The notes beneath the pieces were generated by a model. That model was not told the DNA's origin. It worked only from the letters and a program-made list of their open reading frames with translations, and searched no databases. Of a DNA stretch of 64,000 bases, positions 8,663 through 17,640 are shown one piece after another (position 1 is the stretch's first letter; every line of letters begins with the position of its first letter). The position numbers and the translations under genes were made by a program. Location of the stretch: assembly GCF_030405905.1 (NCBI RefSeq), contig NZ_JASATW010000002.1, forward strand, positions 248,001 to 312,000, written 5' to 3'. This DNA comes from Sphaerothrix gracilis (GTDB lineage: Bacteria > Cyanobacteriota > Cyanobacteriia > Phormidesmidales > Phormidesmidaceae).

Positions 8663-9166
8663 ATGGCGGCAGCCTTGAAACGAGATATCGAAAAAACAGC
8701 GGGGCGGCGGCGCAGTCGCAGCGTGGTGCCGATGCTGGCGGCGGCTAAGCGATCCCATTCAGTACCAGTCTCCGCTGAGCCAGGGCCTGCCTTTGCCGCG
8801 CCGCAGCGGCCTCTCTGGTTACAGCTACTGCTGGGGCTATATCAAGGCACCACGGTGCTGTCGGGCGGCCTGCTGATAGCAGTTCTCGCTCTCTATGGCT
8901 CTACGGTCTATGTGGACAAGTCACTGCAGGCAGGAGCGCAGCGTTTAGAAGCCCTGCGCCGCAGCCAGCACCAGCTCACAACCGCAAATGAGGTGCTGAA
9001 GCAGCATTTAGCGGAACAGGCAGAAGTGCCAGGAGCCGCTTTAGAGCTGCCCCAGCCCAACAGCCTAATTTTTTTACCCCCTGCGGCAACTGAAGCCACT
9101 GAATCGGCTGCTGTAGAGACAGAGGTTCCGCCTCATCCGGCTCTGGCTCACCCCCTCGGCTACTAG
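8663..9166 (+). CDS. FtsL-like bitopic membrane protein
   Basis: 167 residues from ATG 8663, preceded by GGAG at 8651-8654; a GTG at 8654 is in frame. The layout is that of FtsL/DivIC-type divisome proteins: a basic cytoplasmic N-terminus, one membrane segment (residues about 56-80, GTTVLSGGLLIAVLALYGSTVY), then a helical, probably coiled-coil, region (LQAGAQRLEALRRSQHQL and onwards) and a Pro/Glu-rich tail. It lies 35 bp upstream of ftsI, the classic position of ftsL. Sequence similarity to FtsL is too low to judge by eye, so the name is an inference from topology and context. Confidence 0.75.
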   Translation: MAAALKRDIEKTAGRRRSRSVVPMLAAAKRSHSVPVSAEPGPAFAAPQRPLWLQLLLGLYQGTTVLSGGLLIAVLALYGSTVYVDKSLQAGAQRLEALRRSQHQLTTANEVLKQHLAEQAEVPGAALELPQPNSLIFLPPAATEATESAAVETEVPPHPALAHPLGY

Positions 9167-9201
9167 GCCAGTTCTCCTGACTATTGCCCTTTGATAGCCC
9201 T

Positions 9202-10995
9202 ATGTCCTCCCGTCCTCGCTTAGCGGCGCGATCGCGCCGCCCTATGGCTAGAAAACCTCGGCCCCGGCAGCGATCGCGCCGCTATTCTCCCCGGTTTCGG
9301 GCTTTGTTGGTTTGGAGCCTTTTGATCCTGAGCATCATCGGCTTGGGAAGCCGGCTGGCCTACATTCAGCTAGTGCAGGGGACGGCGCTGGCCCAGATGG
9401 CGCAGCAGCAGCAGCAACGCCGCCGTCAGCCAATTCAGGTGCGTCACAGCATTGTCGATCGCCAAGGAAATGCCCTAGCCGTCGATCAAATTGAGTACAC
9501 ACTCTATGCTCATCCGGCTTTGTTTGACCAATCAGCCAGCGCGATCGCGGCCCAGCTCAGTTCCCTGCTCGAACAACCAACCCGGCAGCTAGTTCAGCAG
9601 TTTGAAGCGCAAGAAACGGGGATTAAAGTAGCTGAAACCCTGCCAGAAGAAATTTCTAAGCGGATCTTAGAGCTGGAGCTAAACGGCTTAGAGCTAATTC
9701 CCAATCTGCAGCGTTTTTATCCCAGGGGCGACTTATTTTCTCAAATTGTGGGCTACGTCGATGTAGACGGTGAAGGACAGGCTGGACTGGAGTACAGCCT
9801 GCAGGAGCAGCTCTTTTTGCCCCAGCCATCCCAGGCCCAGTCTGCCCAAACAGGTCGCCAGCAGGATTTAGCGCTCGCGGCTTTGCTGGCCGAAGACGGC
9901 CTGATGCTGCAGCTCACCCTAGATAGCCGCCTACAGCGAGCGGCTCAGCTCAGCCTGCGCCGCCAGATGGAAACCTACGGTGCTAAGCGCGGTGCTGTTT
10001 TGGTTATGGATGCCCACAGCGGGGCTATTTTGGCGATGGCGGTAGAGCCTACCTATGATCCCAATCGCTACTACGAAGCCGACGTCGCCGCCTTTAAGAA
10101 CTGGGCTGTTAGCGATAGTTACGAGCCAGGATCGACTTTCAAGCCAGTCAACGTAGCGATCGCCCTGGCTTCGCAAGCGGTAGATCCCAATTTTTCGATC
10201 TACGACGAAGGGCGAATTCAAATTGGCGAATGGCCAATTCAAAACGCTGACTATGCGGCCAGAGGCGGTCGCGGCCCCCTCAGCTTAGCCGAAGTGCTGA
10301 AATACTCCAGCAATGTTGGCATGGTTCACATTATGGAGGCGCTGGCTCCAGAAACCTATTTTGACTGGCTGCAGCGACTGGAAATTGATCAGCCCACCGG
10401 CATTGAGCTACCGGCTGAAACCACTGGACAGCTTAAGGAAAAGGAGCAGTTTGTCGGCAGTCGAATTGAGCCAGCCACCACTGCTTTTGGCCAGGGATTT
10501 GCCCTAACGCCGGTGCAGCTTCTACGGCTCCAGGGCACCTTAGCCAACGGCGGCAAGCTAGTGACGCCTCACGTAGTCTCAGGACTGCGCGATCGCCAGG
10601 GGCAGATCCATTGGCAGCCGCCTCGGCCTCAGCCCCAACCGCTCTTTGACGCAGCCACGGCGCAGCAGGTCGTCAGCATGATGGAAACCGTTGTTCAAGA
10701 GGGGACTGGCGAACCCGCCCAGGTACCGGGATATCGAATTGCGGGTAAAACCGGCACGGCTCAAAAAGCGCTCAATGGCTACTACACAGATGCCCGCATT
10801 ACGAGCTTCGTCGGTATTTTGCCAGTTGAGGATCCCCGTTACGTGATTTTGGCCATTGTGGACGAGCCTTGGGGAGATGATGCCTATGGCTCAACTGTAG
10901 CTGCGCCCATCGTCAAAGCGGTAACCGAATCCTTGGTCGCGGTCGAAGGCATTCCGCCGAGCTCTCTCAGCCCAGAGACAGAGGCGGCTGAGTAA
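9202..10995 (+). CDS. ftsI: Peptidoglycan transpeptidase FtsI (PBP3 class B)
   Basis: About 597 residues from ATG 9202; an in-frame TTG at 9184 is less likely. Class B penicillin-binding protein that crosslinks septal peptidoglycan. It has a basic cytoplasmic N-terminus rich in Arg, one membrane segment (ALLVWSLLILSIIGLGSRLAYI), a PBP dimer domain and a transpeptidase domain with the SxxK motif (EPGSTFKPVNVA, serine near residue 311), SxN (KYSSNVGMV) and KTG (AGKTGTAQK, lysine near 516). All catalytic motifs are intact. It follows the FtsL-like gene closely, forming a small division operon. Confidence 0.93.
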   Translation: MSSRPRLAARSRRPMARKPRPRQRSRRYSPRFRALLVWSLLILSIIGLGSRLAYIQLVQGTALAQMAQQQQQRRRQPIQVRHSIVDRQGNALAVDQIEYTLYAHPALFDQSASAIAAQLSSLLEQPTRQLVQQFEAQETGIKVAETLPEEISKRILELELNGLELIPNLQRFYPRGDLFSQIVGYVDVDGEGQAGLEYSLQEQLFLPQPSQAQSAQTGRQQDLALAALLAEDGLMLQLTLDSRLQRAAQLSLRRQMETYGAKRGAVLVMDAHSGAILAMAVEPTYDPNRYYEADVAAFKNWAVSDSYEPGSTFKPVNVAIALASQAVDPNFSIYDEGRIQIGEWPIQNADYAARGGRGPLSLAEVLKYSSNVGMVHIMEALAPETYFDWLQRLEIDQPTGIELPAETTGQLKEKEQFVGSRIEPATTAFGQGFALTPVQLLRLQGTLANGGKLVTPHVVSGLRDRQGQIHWQPPRPQPQPLFDAATAQQVVSMMETVVQEGTGEPAQVPGYRIAGKTGTAQKALNGYYTDARITSFVGILPVEDPRYVILAIVDEPWGDDAYGSTVAAPIVKAVTESLVAVEGIPPSSLSPETEAAE

Positions 10996-11009
10996 GCCTC
11001 TATAGGCTT
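10994..11009 (+). terminator. Weak hairpin between convergent ftsI and gmk
   Basis: AAGCCT and AGGCTT pair around CTAT, starting at the last base of the ftsI stop codon, followed by GATTT. The stem is only 6 bp, so termination activity is uncertain. It sits in the 25-bp gap between two convergent genes. Confidence 0.3.
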
Positions 11010-11020
11010 GATTTAACTGT

Positions 11021-11635
11021 TTATTGACCAAATAAAGCCTGTTCTAGCTGCTGTAGAGCCGTCTCCAAATCATCATTGACAATCTGGATATCAAACTCAT
11101 CTGCTGCCTCTACTTCCACGCTAGCCCGCTGCAGTCGCCGGGCGATCGCCGCTTCGCTATCCTGACTGCGATCGCGCAGCCGCCTTTCCAGCTCGCCTAA
11201 AGAGGGGGGCAAAATGAAAATTCGCAGCGCTTCCGGACAGGACTGCTCGACCTGCCGAGCGCCCTCTAGCTCAATTTCAAGTACAACCCAGTGCCCCGCC
11301 TGTACCTGCTGCTGCACCGGCTCAATCGGAGTTCCGTAGTAGTTACCGGCAAACTCCGCCCACTCCAGCAGTTCGCCAGCAGCTACCATCCGCTCAAACT
11401 TATCTCGATCAACAAAATAGTAATGCTGCCCGTCCACTTCTCCCGGACGGGGCTGCCGCGTAGTCGCTGAAGTCGAGAGATACAGCTCAGGATGGCGATC
11501 GAGCAAACGGCGCAGCAGCGTACCTTTGCCCACGCCGCTTGGCCCCGTAAAAACCACCAGCTTTCCCGGCTTAGCGGACGTAGACGCCGCAGCTATGCTG
11601 TCAGACGAAGAAGTGACAATAGACGAATTTGGCAT
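11021..11635 (-). CDS. gmk: Guanylate kinase
   Basis: 204 residues from ATG. It phosphorylates GMP to GDP with ATP. The P-loop (FTGPSGVGKGTLL) lies after a 25-residue Ser/Ala-rich N-terminal extension. The GMP-binding region (STSATTRQPRPGEVDGQHYY) and the LID (RLRDRSQDSEAAIARRL) are typical. It lies 9 bp after pcyA on the same strand and is probably co-transcribed with it. Confidence 0.96.
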   Translation of the reverse strand: MPNSSIVTSSSDSIAAASTSAKPGKLVVFTGPSGVGKGTLLRRLLDRHPELYLSTSATTRQPRPGEVDGQHYYFVDRDKFERMVAAGELLEWAEFAGNYYGTPIEPVQQQVQAGHWVVLEIELEGARQVEQSCPEALRIFILPPSLGELERRLRDRSQDSEAAIARRLQRASVEVEAADEFDIQIVNDDLETALQQLEQALFGQ

Positions 11636-11644
11636 AGAAAACAG

Positions 11645-12391
11645 CTAGGTCAAACTCGGTTCGGGGTCAGGAAGATCAAACAAAACAGTGGTCATATAGC
11701 GCTCAGCCCACTCAGCCCCAAAAGCTTTGATCAGCACACGGCGCGTTTTGTCATTTTGCTGCTGCTGCTGCACATAGCGCTGCTGCCCCTGCAGAATTTC
11801 AGCTCGCTGCGGCGGTGTTGCCACAGCCGCGATCGCCTGCTGGCAGTGAATGTCGAGAAAGTACTGAATACGTTCTAAAAAAGCCGCTTCCTCAGCCGGA
11901 CTGCTGGGGCGGATGAAGGTGCAAAAAGGGGAAAAAATATCTCCCCAAGCTGGCAGCTCGCGCGGCTGGCTAAAATCAGGCTGGGGCAGGGCCGCTAGAG
12001 ACTGCTGGTAGCCAGCCGGCAGGCCCTCAGGACTAACGGGGGACAAATCAGCGATCGCGGCGCTAATCTGACCGCGTCCGCCTACGAGGTCACAGCCAAA
12101 CATCGGTAAGGCAAAGTCAGGCCGGGGAAACATAACACAGTGCAGAATATCCAGGCTTTGTCCCACCTTAGCCAGCTCTAGATGGAGCTTGCGAAACTGG
12201 CGAGTCTGATAGCAGTGGTTCTCAATCACTAGCTTTTCTCCCTCTAGCCGTCCCTCAACATAGCCCAAATCCGCCGGTAGCTGATAGGGACTCAGATCTA
12301 GCTGTTGCCAAGCGGCTTCAATCAGGTCAGCTAGCTGGCGAATTAGCGGATGTTGCTGCTCTCGAATTGAGGAATCAGACACAACAGACAT
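11645..12391 (-). CDS. pcyA: Phycocyanobilin:ferredoxin oxidoreductase
   Basis: 248 residues. It reduces biliverdin IXalpha by four electrons from ferredoxin to phycocyanobilin, the chromophore of phycobilisomes and phytochromes. The bilin-pocket residues E72, H84 (DILHCVMFP) and D101 (MFGCDLVGGRGQ) correspond to E76, H88 and D105 of the Synechocystis enzyme as I remember them, with a constant offset of four. The N-terminal signature (LSPYQLPADLGYVEGRLEGE) is also characteristic. It is the strongest single marker that this is a phycobilin-making cyanobacterium. Divergent from the TPR gene at 12518. Confidence 0.97.
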   Translation of the reverse strand: MSVVSDSSIREQQHPLIRQLADLIEAAWQQLDLSPYQLPADLGYVEGRLEGEKLVIENHCYQTRQFRKLHLELAKVGQSLDILHCVMFPRPDFALPMFGCDLVGGRGQISAAIADLSPVSPEGLPAGYQQSLAALPQPDFSQPRELPAWGDIFSPFCTFIRPSSPAEEAAFLERIQYFLDIHCQQAIAAVATPPQRAEILQGQQRYVQQQQQNDKTRRVLIKAFGAEWAERYMTTVLFDLPDPEPSLT

Positions 12392-12517
12392 AGGGAAAGC
12401 TCAATATATGAAGAAAAGTTGCAGTCACCAGACTTCTCAGAGTTTTAGGATATCAGCTTCAGCAGGGATTCTGGCGGCTTTATTCCTGACTTGGACTGAC
12501 AGTCTCAGAAGAAATAA

Positions 12518-14638
12518 ATGTGCGATTCCCCACAATGCCCCCGGTCGATGGTCGTCACTGAACTCCCCTCTCGTCAAGTGCTAGGTTTAAATCAGCGCAC
12601 CTACCAGCGCCTGAAGCTGACGCTGCAGCTCAATCTCAAACGTCAGTTGCTGATTGCCGTCTGTGATGATATTCCCCTGCGCGATCGCCTCGCCGCTCAG
12701 CTAGAAACCGATATTACCGCCAGTGCCGCTACGGCAGCCAGCAACCTAGAAGGCTGGCAGGATTCCTGGAACTTAGAGCGGCTCAGCCTTGATCTCAATC
12801 CACCTCATCTGCCGCAGCAGATCGTTACCTGCCTAAAGCAATCCTCAGCGACCATGACTCAGTCTCTGAGCTTACAGGTGGTAGGAATTGAACAGCTCAC
12901 CCGGCAGTCAGCCACCACGCAGCGGCAGTTTCTGCGATCGCTGCGACAAATTGAACTGCTCTTACCCGCCCTAGAACACAGTCTGCTGCTCTGGATGCCT
13001 TGGCCCTGGGCGCGGCTGATTCAGCAGTCGGTACCCGGCTTTTGGGCCTGCCATACGGGCTTGTTTGAGTTTGTCGGCGATCCCTCGCCTTTAGAGTCAG
13101 AGGCGAGCTTCTCTGCTGCTCCCCGCTCTCAGCCTGGGCCGATACAGCCGCCAGCCGCCGCAGTGGATTCGACCACACCTCCCTCAGGATTGCCTGCGAC
13201 CGAGGAAGAGACAGACGCAGGCGATTCCCTAACGGAAGTCTTACAAAGCCTTGATCCAGTTAGAGAAATTCCTTTAGAAGAGCTAGAGCTAGCAGAGGCC
13301 GAGGCCACGCTGCCTGATCTGGAGGAAGCAGAGCCAACTCAGCGATCGCAAACGGTTTCCGTCCCGGCTGAGTCTGGCTTAGAACCGCACCCTTCCCGCC
13401 AGGAGAAAGGGGCTACCGCCGTTGCGGTATTGCCGAAGCCCGCCTCGCCAGCCCAGCAGTCAGACCCGGCGGCAGGCAATGCCTATCTGCAATTAGGCCA
13501 GGCTTACCGCGATCGCCTGGTAGCCGGTGAGACTGAGCCAGAACTAATAGTCGCTGCCATTCAGGCTTACGAAGAAGGGCTGCGCTGGCTACCCCAGCAC
13601 TCGGCTCTCTGGAGCGACAGCCTCAACGATTTAGGCAGTCTCTACTGGATTAAGGCGCAGCGTACTTCGACGACCGCAGAAGCCCTGTCGCTAATGGAGA
13701 AAGCCGTCGGTGTTTATCAGCAGGCGCTCAGCGCCCTCAGCCAGAAGACGCCGGAAGCTACCGGACGGCTCTACAGCAACTTAGCGGCGGCACACAGCTT
13801 TTTGGCCAACTTTCAGACCTCCTCAAGTCATCTGAAGCAAGCTATTGAGGCTTATCATCACGCTCTCAGCTATCGGCCTGCCGCTACCGCCGCTCTAGAA
13901 TATTCATCTCTACAAAACAGCTTAGGCGCAGCGCACTGGCGGCTGGCTCAGCAAGAACTGCCCAAGCAGCACCTCCAACAGGCTATCTTGGCTTATGCAG
14001 AAGCGCTTAACCACTGTCAGCCCCAGCAGGAGCCGCTGCGCTATGCCATGATTGCTAACAACTTAGGAGTTGCCTACTGGAGCTTGGCTCAACATGAACA
14101 GCCTGCTGCTCGGTTAGAACAGGCCATTGAGGCTTACCAAAAAGCGCTGGTCTACCGTACGCCTGAAATTGATCCTGCCGCCTGTGCCTCCACTCACAAC
14201 AACTTGGGGACGGCCTACTGCGAATTAGCCAATCATCGCCAGCCCATACAGCAGCGCGATCAGCTTTGGCAAAAAGCGATCGCCGCCTACACCCAAACCT
14301 TACAAATCGCGCAGACCAAAATGGACTCGCCGCCCACAACGGCACAACCGCTGGACGTTTATGCGGTGCACTACAGTCTTGGCGTCGTTCATGGCTATTT
14401 AGGCGCTTCCGCGCAGTTCGATGAGGCCATGCAAGCAGAATATTTAGCCCAGGGTCTGCAGCATTATTTGACCGCTTTGCAAGGCTGGCAGGCACTGCCT
14501 GAGAGCCGAGCCACAGCCCTACAGGCGATCGCCAACAACCTGAAATTACATCACCAACAGCTTGGCGTTCCCAGTCAGCAGCAAGCTTTGCAGCGCATAC
14601 CCGCTGCCCTACTGCCTGAACTGCTGCCTCGGCTCTAG
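12518..14638 (+). CDS. TPR-repeat protein with degenerate ATPase-like N-terminus
   Basis: 706 residues from ATG 12518; ATG 12548 is an alternative. Residues about 30-185 resemble the nucleotide-binding domain found in front of some cyanobacterial TPR proteins (LLIAVCDDIPLRDRLAAQL, LLLWMPWPWARLIQQS, then FWACHTGLFEFVG), but I see no Walker A. A Pro/Glu/Ala-rich acidic linker spans about 190-315. The C-terminal half consists of TPR-type helical repeats with the recurring pattern LGxAYxxLAxxxxPxxxLEQAIEAY. A cytoplasmic scaffold or regulator is likely; the partner is unknown. Confidence 0.8.
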   Translation: MCDSPQCPRSMVVTELPSRQVLGLNQRTYQRLKLTLQLNLKRQLLIAVCDDIPLRDRLAAQLETDITASAATAASNLEGWQDSWNLERLSLDLNPPHLPQQIVTCLKQSSATMTQSLSLQVVGIEQLTRQSATTQRQFLRSLRQIELLLPALEHSLLLWMPWPWARLIQQSVPGFWACHTGLFEFVGDPSPLESEASFSAAPRSQPGPIQPPAAAVDSTTPPSGLPATEEETDAGDSLTEVLQSLDPVREIPLEELELAEAEATLPDLEEAEPTQRSQTVSVPAESGLEPHPSRQEKGATAVAVLPKPASPAQQSDPAAGNAYLQLGQAYRDRLVAGETEPELIVAAIQAYEEGLRWLPQHSALWSDSLNDLGSLYWIKAQRTSTTAEALSLMEKAVGVYQQALSALSQKTPEATGRLYSNLAAAHSFLANFQTSSSHLKQAIEAYHHALSYRPAATAALEYSSLQNSLGAAHWRLAQQELPKQHLQQAILAYAEALNHCQPQQEPLRYAMIANNLGVAYWSLAQHEQPAARLEQAIEAYQKALVYRTPEIDPAACASTHNNLGTAYCELANHRQPIQQRDQLWQKAIAAYTQTLQIAQTKMDSPPTTAQPLDVYAVHYSLGVVHGYLGASAQFDEAMQAEYLAQGLQHYLTALQGWQALPESRATALQAIANNLKLHHQQLGVPSQQQALQRIPAALLPELLPRL

Positions 14639-14698
14639 AATGGCAAGCGCTTGGCCCTTAGCGATCGCCAATCACCTAGAAAGCCTAAATTTGACGAC

Positions 14699-15016
14699 CT
14701 AATTTGACTGGGAAGCGTCTGATGATACAGCCTCGACATCAATCGTGCGAGTTGCCGGCTCGTTCACTTCAGACTGAACGTGGGCAGTAGAGGTTTCTGT
14801 GGCGGAAAATCGTTCAGTCAGCCACTGAAACAGCCCCGAAAGCAGCAGGGAAATCAGAACAACATCATCAATCTGGCCTAAGATCGGCAGGAAATCAGGA
14901 GAAATATCAAACGGACTCACCAGGTAAAGCAAAGATAGCGCAATCACCCAGCCACGGGAACGGGGATTACTGAGTAGGTTTTGATACCAGCGATAGAATT
15001 GCCCAGGAAATTTCAT
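14699..15016 (-). CDS. DUF1232 (YkvA-type) small membrane protein
   Basis: 105 residues from ATG 15016, overlapping the stop of the upstream protease by 4 bp. The core motif (LSLLYLVSPFDISPDFLP, then GQIDDVVLISLLLSGLFQWL) is the DUF1232 signature: two hydrophobic helices around an SPxDxxPD turn. The C-terminal 35 residues are polar and acidic. Function of the family is unknown. Translational coupling suggests co-expression with the secreted subtilase. Confidence 0.88.
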   Translation of the reverse strand: MKFPGQFYRWYQNLLSNPRSRGWVIALSLLYLVSPFDISPDFLPILGQIDDVVLISLLLSGLFQWLTERFSATETSTAHVQSEVNEPATRTIDVEAVSSDASQSN

Positions 15017-16683
15017 TCTGCCTGCGGTGCTCCCACCGCCCACCAAGCGAGAGCGTAGCGCTGAAGTAGCTCATCGTTCACCTGCTGCCGATAGACTACG
15101 CGCAGCTTGTAGCGCCCGGTTTCCGGAATCGGAAAGAAAATATGCTCAACACTGTCAGCTTCGCTCACAGAAGACCAAACACTCTGGCTGATATCCTCGG
15201 CGTCAGCGGGCATCAGGTACAAGTCGAGATTGTTCAAACCTCGGTTGGCAAAGGCTTCGCCAATATCGTACAGGTCGTTTTGGTTCTCATCCTGCAGCAC
15301 TACCAAACGTTCCCAGGCTAGGGTTGCTGAGAGGTAACCGCCCTCCTGCAGAGGCTGCTCAAACACGTAGTCTTGAGAAAGTAAAGTTGGCTGCGATCGC
15401 GGCAAATCCGGCGGGACAGAAGATTCTATCGCGCCATAGTTCCATCCAATCAGAGGCACAGCATTTTCTGGCGTTTGCGGCCCCGGCTGAAACTGCTCGT
15501 AAGCTCTAAAAGCATTGAGGTGGCCCGTTCCTAGCTCAGCATGAAGCGGAATAGCCGGATCTCGATAGGCATCCGAGTCCAGCCAGGTGGCATTCTGCTC
15601 GTCAATTAGAGTCCGTGCCATGCCCCCCAGCAGCCCGTCCCCGCTGTCCTGAATCTTATCGGCTGAATTGAGCAAAATAGCCTTCATCACGGTAGGACGG
15701 CGGGCCTCTAACGTCCAGTTTGCCGGCCCAGTGCGAATCTGGCGATCGCCAAACTCCTGCAGCAGCGCTACGGTAGCGACCACATGGGGCGCTGCAAAGC
15801 TAGTGCCGCTAGTGCGGCGGGGATGGCCGTCTGGGTCCAACAGCTCTAGATTGCCGCCTGGTGCCACTAGGTTAATAGAGCGGCGCGGGCCTACATTAGT
15901 TTCGGGTGCAGGCGATCGGCGGGAACGATAGGTCGGCTCGCTGCCCAGGTTGGCGTAATCAATTCGGTAGAAACTGCCCTCAATGGCTGTTGAAAACGCG
16001 ACATTGATACCGTTGAAGTTGTCTGTAGGAATGGGGATGCCGCCCGAACCCTGATTACCCGCTATCACGTAGAGCATGTCGTGTACCCGGTGTGACCAGT
16101 CCACACACTGAGTCAGGAGGGCGTTACCATCTAGCATGGCGTTGGGACGCGGATCTCGCCCTAGCGCCTCGCCAAAGCTGAAGTTCATCGCCCGCACATC
16201 TCCACCATTTTGCAGAGCGACATGCTGAGAAGCCGAACACTCTTCTGGCTGGCCATTGCGTCCTTCTAAGGGGCCAATCGCCGCCGAATATAAGGTGGCA
16301 CCGGGGGCAACTCCCGTTAAGTTTTTATCCTGGCTCACCATGACGCTGGCCACGTTGGCAGCATGGCCATCTACATACTGATTGGGAGAAGCGAGGCGAT
16401 CGCGAAAAAAGACGGCCCGCACCTCTACCGGCATCATTTCATAAGCCACCTTGTCTAGACCAAACTGTCCCGGTCGGCCAATTTCCACCTGCCCGATAGC
16501 AATCTTTCGCCCTGTGAGGTTGTAGGGCAGTTCGTGTAGGCGTCTAGCATCGATTCCTTCTGGGCCAACTGAAAGAGACAACGCTAGGGCTGGCAGCCCG
16601 GCGGCTAAGCCGAAGAGACTGCTTAGACCAAGGGAGCGAGCTGTCAGTCGAGAAGCGAACTGCGAGAAGAAACGGCGGCTCAT
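15013..16683 (-). CDS. Secreted S8-family (subtilisin-like) serine protease
   Basis: 556 residues with an N-terminal signal sequence (basic start, then GLSSLFGLAAGLPALALSL). The catalytic serine lies in GTSFAAPHVVATVALLQ, the oxyanion Asn region in YVIAGNQGSGG, and the histidine in VDGHAANVASVMVSQ. The usual catalytic Asp of the first motif appears to be Glu (IAIGQVEIGRPGQF). The C-terminal 150 residues look like a beta-sandwich, P-domain-like module. Family knowledge: S8 enzymes cleave proteins outside the cytoplasm. Whether this one is active depends on the Glu substitution. Co-transcribed with the DUF1232 gene. Confidence 0.88.
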   Translation of the reverse strand: MSRRFFSQFASRLTARSLGLSSLFGLAAGLPALALSLSVGPEGIDARRLHELPYNLTGRKIAIGQVEIGRPGQFGLDKVAYEMMPVEVRAVFFRDRLASPNQYVDGHAANVASVMVSQDKNLTGVAPGATLYSAAIGPLEGRNGQPEECSASQHVALQNGGDVRAMNFSFGEALGRDPRPNAMLDGNALLTQCVDWSHRVHDMLYVIAGNQGSGGIPIPTDNFNGINVAFSTAIEGSFYRIDYANLGSEPTYRSRRSPAPETNVGPRRSINLVAPGGNLELLDPDGHPRRTSGTSFAAPHVVATVALLQEFGDRQIRTGPANWTLEARRPTVMKAILLNSADKIQDSGDGLLGGMARTLIDEQNATWLDSDAYRDPAIPLHAELGTGHLNAFRAYEQFQPGPQTPENAVPLIGWNYGAIESSVPPDLPRSQPTLLSQDYVFEQPLQEGGYLSATLAWERLVVLQDENQNDLYDIGEAFANRGLNNLDLYLMPADAEDISQSVWSSVSEADSVEHIFFPIPETGRYKLRVVYRQQVNDELLQRYALAWWAVGAPQAE

Positions 16684-16875
16684 AGACTTTTACTAGAAAT
16701 CGCGTGGATAACTGGACAAGCTTGAAAGCAGACAGGAGTTAGAGAACTGAGTTTGTCCCTACTCTAGCGCCAGTTGAGCTGACTTTGTCGCAGTCTAAAG
16801 ACCAAATAACTAGGAGGAAACTAAAGATTTTGTTACGATGAATACGCAGCCAGGAGATAGGAGTACCCGTCCACC

Positions 16876-17577
16876 ATGCCTAATACTCAATCCCAAAAAC
16901 CGATTGTCATTTCTCCCTCAATTTTGTCGGCGGATTTTAGCCGTTTGGGAGACGAAGTGCGAGCCGCTGATGAGGCAGGCGCTGACTGGATTCACGTGGA
17001 TGTGATGGACGGACGTTTTGTGCCCAATATCACCATTGGCCCCCTGATCGTCAAGGCAATTCGTCCGGTGACTAAAAAGCCGCTAGACGTGCACCTGATG
17101 ATTGTAGAACCAGAAAAGTACGTCGCTGACTTTGCTGAGGCAGGCGCTGACATTATTTCCGTTCATGCAGAGCATAACGCTTCACCTCACCTACACCGCA
17201 CCCTTTCTCAGATCCGTGAGCTAGGCAAGCAGGCGGGCGTGGTGCTCAATCCGGCTACGCCGATAACGCTGATCGAACATGTTTTAGAGGTTTGCGATCT
17301 CATCTTGATTATGAGCGTCAACCCCGGTTTTGGCGGTCAGAGCTTTATTCCAGCCGTTCTGCCTAAGATTCGCCAACTGCGCCAAATGTGTGATGAGCGC
17401 GGTCTAAACCCCTGGATTGAAGTTGATGGCGGACTCAAAGCTAATAATACCTGGCAGGTACTTGAAGCTGGCGCGAATGCTATTGTGGCAGGCTCTGCGG
17501 TCTTCAAAGCCGATGACTATGCGGCAGCCATTGAAGGTATTCGTAACAGCAAGCGGCCAGAATTAGCAGCCGTATAG
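16876..17577 (+). CDS. rpe: Ribulose-phosphate 3-epimerase
   Basis: 233 residues, a TIM-barrel enzyme that interconverts ribulose 5-phosphate and xylulose 5-phosphate in the Calvin cycle and the pentose phosphate pathway. Metal and catalytic motifs are present: ISPSILSADFSRLGDEV, WIHVDVMDGRFVPNITIG, KPLDVHLMI, MSVNPGFGGQSFIP and WIEVDGGLK, with the phosphate-binding AGSAVF near the end. Upstream GGAGATAGGAG gives a ribosome-binding site. A HIP1-built hairpin follows the stop. Confidence 0.98.
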   Translation: MPNTQSQKPIVISPSILSADFSRLGDEVRAADEAGADWIHVDVMDGRFVPNITIGPLIVKAIRPVTKKPLDVHLMIVEPEKYVADFAEAGADIISVHAEHNASPHLHRTLSQIRELGKQAGVVLNPATPITLIEHVLEVCDLILIMSVNPGFGGQSFIPAVLPKIRQLRQMCDERGLNPWIEVDGGLKANNTWQVLEAGANAIVAGSAVFKADDYAAAIEGIRNSKRPELAAV

Positions 17578-17610
17578 CTTTCTATTGTCTCTAGATTTTA
17601 GAGTTGATTG

Positions 17611-17640
17611 AACGCGATCGCTTTTTTAGGCGATCGCGTT
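17611..17640 (+). terminator. HIP1-based hairpin after rpe
   Basis: AACGCGATCGC pairs with GCGATCGCGTT (11-bp perfect stem) around a T-rich loop, 33 bp after the rpe stop. No long T-tract follows, but position and stability suggest an RNA 3'-end structure. Confidence 0.5.
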
